Assembly: GCF_034313965.1 (NCBI RefSeq)
Contig: NZ_JAVIWQ010000002.1
Coordinates: 1,674,001 to 1,738,000, forward strand
Length of the DNA stretch: 64,000 nucleotides
Source of the DNA: Herbaspirillum sp. RTI4
GTDB lineage: Bacteria; Pseudomonadota; Gammaproteobacteria; Burkholderiales; Burkholderiaceae_D
Direction: 5' to 3'
Positions 58,297 to 64,000 of this stretch are shown in pieces. The translations under genes were made by a program, and so were the position numbers. The notes below the pieces were generated by a model, which was not told the origin of the DNA, ran no database searches, and saw nothing but the letters and a program-made list of their open reading frames with translations. Position 1 is the first letter of the stretch; each line of letters opens with the position of its first letter.

Positions 58297-59658
58297 ATGT
58301 CCTCCACTACCGACTTACTCGACAGCATTCAGTTATCCGGCAGTGGAGTGACGCTGTCCGAGCTCTTGACCGGACACCCCGACATCCCGAGACGTACGGC
58401 ACAGCGCCTGATCGCGAAGCTGATTGAGAGTGGGCAAGTTATCGCGCAGGGGGAGGGCAGAGCCCGTCGCTATTTCGGAGTGGGTACCCAAACCGGCTCT
58501 GCTATTTCGGTCGCCAGTGCCGATATCTTCCCCCGTTTTATCCCTCTGTCAGCGGACAGCCAGGACATCCTGGGCTATATCGACCAAGTCCCGGAGGCGC
58601 GTAAACCGGTGGCTTACCAGCGGGATTTTCTGGCGGCCTATCAGCCTAACGATACTTACTACCTGTCCGCCTCACTTCGCCGTCAATTGCACACGATGGG
58701 GAAAACTGCGGACGTGGACGAGCCTGCCGGCACTTACAGTCGCGCTATTCTTGACCGCTTGCTGATCGACTTGTCCTGGGCATCAAGTCATCTGGAAGGC
58801 AATACCTATTCGCGTCTCGATACGCGCGAGCTCATCGAGCATGGCAGAGCTGCGCGCGGCAAGGCGGTCATCGAAACACAGATGATTCTGAACCATAAGA
58901 CGGCCATCGAATTGCTGGTCGAAAACATCGATAGTGCCGAGTTCAATCGCTATACCCTGATGAATCTGCACAGCGCCCTGGCGGAAAACTTGCTGCCGAA
59001 TCCCGCAGATGAAGGGCGAATTCGTCAGCATGCGGTGGATATTGGTAAAAGCGTCTATCGCCCGTTATCAACGCCGCAGCAAATTGAAGACGCGCTGGAT
59101 GCATTGCTCAACAAGGCCAATCAGATTCGCGATCCTTTTGAGCAGTCCTTTTTCATGATGGTGCACTTGCCTTACCTGCAACCCTTTGCCGACATCAATA
59201 AGCGCACATCGCGATTAGCGGCCAATCTGCCGCTGTTTCGCGCCAATTTATGCCCGCTGACTTTTCTGGATGTACCTGCGCAGGCTTATAGCCGCGCCAC
59301 GCTCGGGGTGTGCGAAATGACCCGCGTCGAGCTTCTGCGCGACTTGTATGTGTGGGCCTATGAGCGCTCGACACAGGAATATCTGGTCATGAAGCAAGAC
59401 CTGGTGGAACCCGACCCGCTTCGTTTGGCCTGGCGTGATTTCATCAAACAAACTATCCGTGAAGTCGTCACTCACCCCGAACGTGAACCGCTCTCCGGCA
59501 TTCAGCGATCGGTGGAGGAGCATGTGCCAGAGAGCGAACAATCCAGTGTGCAGGCACTGATCATTGAAGAACTCAAGCGGCTGCATGAGGGGGTACTGGC
59601 GCGCTATGGGTTACGGCCTGCTCACTATGTGGTCTGGAAATTGGTGCATGGACATTGA
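58297..59658 (+). CDS. Fic-fold protein with winged-helix head and Gln in place of catalytic His
   Basis: A 453-aa protein. Residues 5-75: winged helix (SGVTLSELLTGHPDIPRRTA, QRLIAKLIESGQ, GEGRARRYF). Fic core from about 130 to 340: it keeps an inhibitory-helix motif (S/T)xxxE(G/N) as SSHLEGN (about residue 170), and the Fic loop reads LQPFADINKRTSR, with Gln295 where AMPylating enzymes have His, and DI for (D/E)G. AMP transfer is thus doubtful. The operator array directly upstream and the winged helix suggest an autoregulator. Start ATG 58297 because the open extension upstream (to 58084) overlaps the array and uraH end. Confidence 0.85.
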   Translation: MSSTTDLLDSIQLSGSGVTLSELLTGHPDIPRRTAQRLIAKLIESGQVIAQGEGRARRYFGVGTQTGSAISVASADIFPRFIPLSADSQDILGYIDQVPEARKPVAYQRDFLAAYQPNDTYYLSASLRRQLHTMGKTADVDEPAGTYSRAILDRLLIDLSWASSHLEGNTYSRLDTRELIEHGRAARGKAVIETQMILNHKTAIELLVENIDSAEFNRYTLMNLHSALAENLLPNPADEGRIRQHAVDIGKSVYRPLSTPQQIEDALDALLNKANQIRDPFEQSFFMMVHLPYLQPFADINKRTSRLAANLPLFRANLCPLTFLDVPAQAYSRATLGVCEMTRVELLRDLYVWAYERSTQEYLVMKQDLVEPDPLRLAWRDFIKQTIREVVTHPEREPLSGIQRSVEEHVPESEQSSVQALIIEELKRLHEGVLARYGLRPAHYVVWKLVHGH

Positions 59659-59793
59659 GGCCTTAACGATTGAGCAGGTCGAATACGGTGTTATCGCTTT
59701 TCGCTGGAACAACGCAAACGCCGAATTGAAAAATTCTTCGTTGTAATAAGCTCTGGAATGCTGATCTAAAAATTTCTCATAAGGTAAAAAATA

Positions 59794-61011
59794 ATGTCTG
59801 CTTTTTCTCGCGTATGTGCAATGGCGAGCCTCATGCTCGGTATGACCTTCTTTCACTCTTCAGTACTGGCGCAGCAAAGCCCTCCGCTTCCTGTCACTTC
59901 CGGTGTGAAATATGAGTTTCTGGAGCGCTGGGATATCAGCCGGCTCAACAAGATTCTTCAGGTCGATACGCAGAAATTTTCCGGCATTCCCGTTACTTAC
60001 ACTCCGGCGCGCAATGCGGTGCTGCTGTATCGGGTCACTTACCCCTCCGTGATTCCTGAGGCGGGCAACCGGCCGACGCTGGCCTCCGGTCTGCTGGCCA
60101 TTCCCGATGTGCCGGGAAAATCGCTTCCCATGGTGTCGTATCAGCACGGGACGGTCTACGGGCGACATGAAGTGCCTTCCTTCCCCGACGAATCCTCCGA
60201 AACGCAATTGATGATTGCGCAGTTTGCGGGGCAGGGCTACTTGTTGATCGGTGCCGATTATTTCGGATTGGGCACCTCGACTGAGCACGAAGGCTATATG
60301 GTGAAGGGCAGCCATCAGCAGGCGACCTATGACATGCTCATCGCCGCGCGCAGCGTGCTCGACAAGATGGGAATTGCTAACAGCAAACTGTTTATCTCGG
60401 GCTGGTCTCAGGGCGGATTTGTGACCATGGCGTTTCTGGAAAAGCTCGAAAGCGCCGGCGTCAAAGTGCTGGGAGCGGCAACAGCCAGCGCGCCGCTGGA
60501 CGTCTACGCATTGATGGAAGGCTTTCTGAACTTCCCCCGCAAGTTCGACGCGACCTGGCTCAACAGCATCATGCTCCTCTCGGCCTTTGCGTTTGAAAAC
60601 TACTACAACGTACCGGGACTCGCGCATTCTGTGTTGACCGACGAGTACTACGACATCGCCAAGAAAGCCTACGACCGCGAGCCGTTCAATCCGGCAGACA
60701 TTCCCGTCGATCTGCACAAACTGATCAAGCCGGCGTATTTTGATCCGCAGTATTTTGCGAACTCCGCCTTTGGCAAACTCATTGCCGCAACGCAGGCGTA
60801 TCGCTGGGTGATTAAGTCGCCGGTGCGCAACTACTATGGCGAAACCGACGAGGCCATCACGGTCGGCGTAGGGCGCATGGCAATGACGTATGCGCAGGCT
60901 ATGGGTACGGGCAATTCGACGGTAGAGGCCGTCTCTACCGGACCGACGACGCATCGCGGGACGTTTGCCACGGCTGTGCCGCAGTGGAAAATCTGGTTTG
61001 ATCATCATTGA
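59794..61011 (+). CDS. Secreted lipase-like alpha/beta hydrolase
   Basis: A 405-aa exported serine hydrolase. Signal peptide MSAFSRVCAMASLMLGMTFF and cleavage after VLA (about residue 26). Nucleophile elbow GWSQGGF (about residue 205), probable acid in ETDEAITVG, and histidine in TTHRGTFATAVPQW near the end. It resembles secretory-lipase/tannase-like esterases that act in the periplasm or outside. Reaction likely ester hydrolysis; substrate unknown. ATG 59794 after AAGGTAAAAAAT. The last codons and stop lie in a 10-bp tandem repeat. Confidence 0.85.
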   Translation: MSAFSRVCAMASLMLGMTFFHSSVLAQQSPPLPVTSGVKYEFLERWDISRLNKILQVDTQKFSGIPVTYTPARNAVLLYRVTYPSVIPEAGNRPTLASGLLAIPDVPGKSLPMVSYQHGTVYGRHEVPSFPDESSETQLMIAQFAGQGYLLIGADYFGLGTSTEHEGYMVKGSHQQATYDMLIAARSVLDKMGIANSKLFISGWSQGGFVTMAFLEKLESAGVKVLGAATASAPLDVYALMEGFLNFPRKFDATWLNSIMLLSAFAFENYYNVPGLAHSVLTDEYYDIAKKAYDREPFNPADIPVDLHKLIKPAYFDPQYFANSAFGKLIAATQAYRWVIKSPVRNYYGETDEAITVGVGRMAMTYAQAMGTGNSTVEAVSTGPTTHRGTFATAVPQWKIWFDHH

Positions 61012-61040
61012 CCATCATTGACCATCATTGATCATCATTG
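61001..61040. repeat. 10-bp tandem repeat (AYCATCATTG x4) spanning a stop codon
   Basis: Four units: ATCATCATTG, ACCATCATTG twice, ATCATCATTG. The stop TGA (61009-61011) straddles units one and two; later units repeat TGA or TGAT in the other frames. Confidence 0.92.
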
Positions 61041-61142
61041 ACTGAGAGGGGCGCTGGAGCCGGGCAGATTTTTTGTGTTGATCGATCGGTGATGGTCAAG
61101 GAAAGAGATGCAGGTTGCCACTTTTTTCGACCATAAAAAAAG

Positions 61143-62168
61143 TCAGGTATTGACCCACAACCAGGTGACATCGCGTCCTTTCGCCTGTGGCAGCACATCG
61201 CCTTCCACAAACCAGACTTTGTGAAGGTAGTCGCCTAACACGATCCAGTGACCGGTCCGGGAACACAGCTTGCCGGTTTTTAGCTCGGGATCGTTCCGGT
61301 AGGGAATCGGCGCGCTGACTCGTTCGACGACGGCCTTCTTAGGGGGGAAATACTGGGCTTCTTCTGCGGGAATGACGCCGTCAAGATAGCGGGTGTCTTG
61401 CCAGAGGAGTTTCCAGGTGACGGCAATTGGCGCGCCTTTTACGTAGGTGCCATCGGTGAGTTCCATGGTCGGCGCAGACGTGCCGGCATGGAGATAATTC
61501 ATGCAGCCGTCTTTCATCTGCGGCTCATAGATGCCGGAAACCGGGACGGTTTCCTTGGTTCTGATGCGGACTTCTTTTTCCGGGACGGGGACCTCTGGCA
61601 AGCGGGTGGGGAGTGGCAGCTTGGCGAAGACATCGGGCCACCAGGTGGTCCAGCATTCCGGTGCGGGTCTGGTCGAATTTAGTGAATATAGCCCTCCTAC
61701 TTCGGACGCAGCGTCGCCCCAGGCCTCAATTGATTTTTCTAATTCGGGAACATATTTTCCTTCGAAATATTTATCGCCCTGTGGTCCATGATTAAGCAAG
61801 TTATCAAACCAAGCATTTGCGCAAATTTGCGCTTTCCCCAAAACATCTCGTGGATTGGTAATCCATACGGAGCGATCCCCTTGCTTTAACCGTGTCAGAC
61901 CTTCTTCGTATTCGACTTGTGCCCTGAGAATTCGTGGATAAAATGATTCCCAATTTGTACCCCACGGGCCCGTCACAGCCTCTGCAACGGGCTCCTCTAT
62001 CATCTGTTTTTTATAGATCGCTGCAAACGCATCGAATGCATCCGCCTCAGTTTTCCAGGCGGTATAACTGGTTCGGCGTTGGAGATACCAAAACAGTTTT
62101 TTGCGATCTTCCTGCGTCATTTTTTCCGCTGACCACTGCGATTTAAAGATGTCGAACAATCCCATCAT
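61143..62168 (-). CDS. Imm71/Imm72-like immunity protein, copy A
   Basis: A 341-aa cytoplasmic protein. Features of the Imm71/Imm72 polymorphic-toxin immunity group: N-terminal EDRKKLFWYLQRRTSYTAW, middle LEKSIEAWGDAAS, C-terminal repeats TVPVSGIYEPQ, CMNYLHAGTSAPTM, VTWKLLWQDTRYLDG, CSRTGHWIVLG. Copy B at 62331 is identical outside residues 57-186 except for one position. ATG 62168 with GGAGTA just upstream, behind a remnant of the toxin C-terminus. It should neutralise a toxin related to the one at the right edge. Confidence 0.75.
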   Translation of the reverse strand: MMGLFDIFKSQWSAEKMTQEDRKKLFWYLQRRTSYTAWKTEADAFDAFAAIYKKQMIEEPVAEAVTGPWGTNWESFYPRILRAQVEYEEGLTRLKQGDRSVWITNPRDVLGKAQICANAWFDNLLNHGPQGDKYFEGKYVPELEKSIEAWGDAASEVGGLYSLNSTRPAPECWTTWWPDVFAKLPLPTRLPEVPVPEKEVRIRTKETVPVSGIYEPQMKDGCMNYLHAGTSAPTMELTDGTYVKGAPIAVTWKLLWQDTRYLDGVIPAEEAQYFPPKKAVVERVSAPIPYRNDPELKTGKLCSRTGHWIVLGDYLHKVWFVEGDVLPQAKGRDVTWLWVNT

Positions 62169-62174
62169 TACTCC

Positions 62175-62231
62175 TTATTTAGTATTCCGGTTTTCACTGG
62201 CGCGTTGCTCTTTAGGCCCTTGCTTGACGGT
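62175..62231 (-). pseudogene. Remnant of a toxin C-terminus (17 codons)
   Basis: On the minus strand the bases upstream of copy A read VKQGPKEQRASENRNTK-stop, the exact C-terminus of the toxin at the right edge, with a few silent or third-base changes. Homology ends at about 62231. So the duplication once included toxin sequence; all but its tail was lost here. Confidence 0.85.
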
Positions 62232-62330
62232 TGCGGTGGGTTGAAACAGGTGTGCAGCATTGTGTCGCGTGTCATATCGGTAAGATTGAGATGTCCGTCA
62301 GAAAATGATTTTCTCCGGCCATAAAAACAG

Positions 62331-63356
62331 TCAGGTATTGACCCACAACCAGGTGACATCGCGTCCTTTCGCCTGTGGCAGCACATCGCCTTCCACAAAC
62401 CAGACTTTGTGAAGGTAGTCGCCTAACACGATCCAGTGACCGGTCCGGGAACACAGCTTGCCGGTTTTTAGCTCGGGATCGTTCCGGTAGGGAATCGGCG
62501 CGCTGACTCGTTCAACGACCTCTTTTTTAGGGGGGAAATACTGGGCTTCTTCTGCGGGAATGACGCCGTCAAGATAGCGGGTGTCTTGCCAGAGGAGTTT
62601 CCAGGTGACGGCAATTGGCGCGCCTTTTACGTAGGTACCATCGGTGAGTTCCATGGTCGGCGCAGACGTGCCGGCATGGAGATAATTCATGCAGCCGTCT
62701 TTCATCTGCGGCTCATAGATGCCGGAAACCGGGACGGTTTCCTTGGTTCTGATGCGGACTTCTTTTTCCGGGACGGGGACCTCTGGCAAGCGGGTGGGGA
62801 ACGGCAGCTTGGCGAATTTAGCGGGCCACCAGGTGGACCAGCATTCCGGTGCGGGTCTGGTCGAATTAAACGAATGCAGTCCTCCTGTCTTAGACGCAGC
62901 GTCGCCCCAGGCCTCAATTGATTTTTCCAATTCGGGAAGATATTTGCCATCGAAAAATTTATCCCCTTGCGCCCCGTGATTAAGTAAATTATCAAACCAA
63001 ATGCCAGCCCAAGTATTCGCTCTCCCCAAAACACCTTCTGGATTGACAAGCCAGACAGATCGATCACCGCATTTCAAATGCGCCAAACCTTCTTCGTACC
63101 AAACCTGTGGCTTGAGTACGTTGCTGTACAAAAACTCCCAATCCGTGCCCCACATCGTATTTATTTTTTCAGGAGTCGGTTCCTCCACCATCTGTTTTTT
63201 ATAGATCGCTGCAAATGCATCGAATGCATCCGCTTCAGTTTTCCAGGCGGTATAACTGGTTCGGCGTTGGAGATACCAGAACAGTTTTTTGCGATCTTCC
63301 TGCGTCATTTTTTCCGCTGACCATTGCGATTTAAAGATGTCGAACAATCCCATCAT
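62331..63356 (-). CDS. Imm71/Imm72-like immunity protein, copy B
   Basis: A 341-aa paralogue of copy A, offset by exactly 1188 bp. It is the copy next to the toxin: ATG 63356 lies 6 bp after the toxin stop, and its ribosome binding site overlaps that stop (TAAGGAGTAATG), so it is translated with the toxin. By hand count about 42 differences from copy A fall in residues 57-186 and one outside. That central segment, with motifs such as WGTDWEFLYSN and GANTWAGIWF-like WAGIWFDNLL, is the likely toxin-specific face. Confidence 0.78.
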   Translation of the reverse strand: MMGLFDIFKSQWSAEKMTQEDRKKLFWYLQRRTSYTAWKTEADAFDAFAAIYKKQMVEEPTPEKINTMWGTDWEFLYSNVLKPQVWYEEGLAHLKCGDRSVWLVNPEGVLGRANTWAGIWFDNLLNHGAQGDKFFDGKYLPELEKSIEAWGDAASKTGGLHSFNSTRPAPECWSTWWPAKFAKLPFPTRLPEVPVPEKEVRIRTKETVPVSGIYEPQMKDGCMNYLHAGTSAPTMELTDGTYVKGAPIAVTWKLLWQDTRYLDGVIPAEEAQYFPPKKEVVERVSAPIPYRNDPELKTGKLCSRTGHWIVLGDYLHKVWFVEGDVLPQAKGRDVTWLWVNT

Positions 63357-63362
63357 TACTCC

Positions 63363-64000
63363 TTATTTAGTATTCCGGTTTTCGCTGGCACGCTGCTCTT
63401 TTGGTCCTTGCTTGACGGTTTCTCTTAGTATTTTTCTTTCTATTTCGTTGATCCCCAGTCTTTCCGTCATGGAGGCTCCGGGGATGACTTTGGTGTCGTA
63501 GCCGGTGGTTTCAGCCACGTTTTCCCACTGCGTTTTTCTGATTTCCACGTTAATCCACGAGCCATTCGCCAGTTTGACGCTGCCGCTTCCTCCGCCTTCT
63601 GCCTGAAGTCGCTTGGCCAGAGCGACCATCTCTTTTTCAAAAAACGCGGTAATCACTGCCTGCTTGCCACCGCCTTCCAGAAATTGCCCCGAAAGAGATT
63701 TGCCGTATTGTTCCGATACCGTACTGGTGCAGGCAGGTACTTTGGCACCGGGAGGAATGCGCACCAGCGTCAACCAGCCGTTGAGGTTCCACTCATCGAT
63801 CACGGCGTAAAATTTCCGCCATTCCTCAGCCGTTGTCGGAGACGGGCCACGCCCCCAATACACCCCTATTGCCTCTGATTCGCTAACAGGTACGCTTCCG
63901 ACTCGCCCTTTTTCGCCAAATGCTCTGAACAAGGTTTCCCCGCTCAGCATTTCATTTTTTATTGGCCCGGATGCAGAGGCAATTTGTGGATAGAAACTTA
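63363..64000 (-). CDS. C-terminal part of a polymorphic toxin/effector, cut by the window edge
   Basis: The frame is open through the right edge; about 212 codons are visible. The N-terminal part of the fragment reads YPQIASASGPIKNE, then GETLFRAFGEKGRV, EAIGVYWGRGPSPT, TAEEWRKFYAVIDEWNLNG, STVSEQYGKSLSGQFLEGGG and KQAVI. These suggest a toxin domain acting on NAD or a related nucleotide: an Arg in LFRAF, an STVS strand and a QFLEGGGKQ loop recall ADP-ribosyltransferase/NADase toxins, but no family is confirmed. The upstream part would decide the delivery system (VgrG, PAAR or Rhs), so type VI secretion is inference. Immunity gene follows at once. Confidence 0.7.
   Translation of the reverse strand, partial: SFYPQIASASGPIKNEMLSGETLFRAFGEKGRVGSVPVSESEAIGVYWGRGPSPTTAEEWRKFYAVIDEWNLNGWLTLVRIPPGAKVPACTSTVSEQYGKSLSGQFLEGGGKQAVITAFFEKEMVALAKRLQAEGGGSGSVKLANGSWINVEIRKTQWENVAETTGYDTKVIPGASMTERLGINEIERKILRETVKQGPKEQRASENRNTK

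Noticed and set aside
59860..61008. 382-codon minus-strand frame
   Set aside because: Antisense to the secreted hydrolase, which has a signal peptide and GWSQGGF.

Overview
The window looks like chromosomal DNA of a betaproteobacterium of the Burkholderiales, most likely an Oxalobacteraceae-type soil or water organism (relatives of Herminiimonas, Collimonas, Herbaspirillum). This is inferred from protein style, the purine-catabolism gene set, the stacked chemoreceptor/CheV and c-di-GMP genes, and moderately GC-rich coding DNA separated by AT-rich gaps. No rRNA is present, so the placement is tentative. No intact insertion sequence, integrase, phage or CRISPR array was seen.

Layout. 0-5.3 kb: a cut-off gene, two small hypotheticals, a LysR regulator, an MHS-type transporter and an aspartoacylase-like hydrolase. 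5.4-12 kb: housekeeping (tRNA-His; a membrane protein-fumA-murI operon; acs; a 5'-truncated DUF799 lipoprotein gene; tRNA-Ser). 12-16 kb: an M29-like peptidase, a NIT-type GGDEF protein and RcnB. 16.4-21.4 kb: a dCache-GGDEF protein followed by a complete siaABCD module (PP2C phosphatase, kinase, DUF1987 switch protein, diguanylate cyclase). 21.5-31.9 kb: three chemoreceptors, two near-identical cheV genes and a PrlF-YhaV toxin-antitoxin pair, with no cheA, cheW, cheR or cheB. 32-42.7 kb: two divergent signalling operons, one with a hybrid kinase, Hpt, kinase and HTH response regulator, the other with Hpt, an HD-GYP regulator, a degenerate HD-GYP regulator, a REC-PAS protein, a 61-aa micro-ORF and an HDOD protein. 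43.6-47 kb: an orphan 1108-aa protein beside a gene-poor stretch. 47-58 kb: purine catabolism (xdhABC, guaD, an 8-oxoguanine deaminase, a UraD-allantoate amidohydrolase fusion, uraH), interrupted by an effector-like HTH protein. 58-64 kb: a Fic protein lacking the catalytic His behind a phased operator-like array, a secreted lipase-like hydrolase, and a duplicated immunity locus behind the C-terminus of a polymorphic toxin that runs off the end.

How they work together. Three GGDEF proteins, one canonical and one degenerate HD-GYP protein, SiaABCD, three receptors, two CheV and two Hpt relays make 13-43 kb a sensing and second-messenger district. The purine genes take guanine and xanthine to urate and hydroxyisourate onward to ureidoglycolate; urate oxidase is not in the window. 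The right end is a contact-dependent competition locus.

Two patterns cut across the annotation. Short tandem repeats (7, 10 or 12 bp units) sit on or directly against the stop codons of at least four unrelated genes. A roughly 30-bp dispersed repeat occurs three times, each time in a gene-poor gap.
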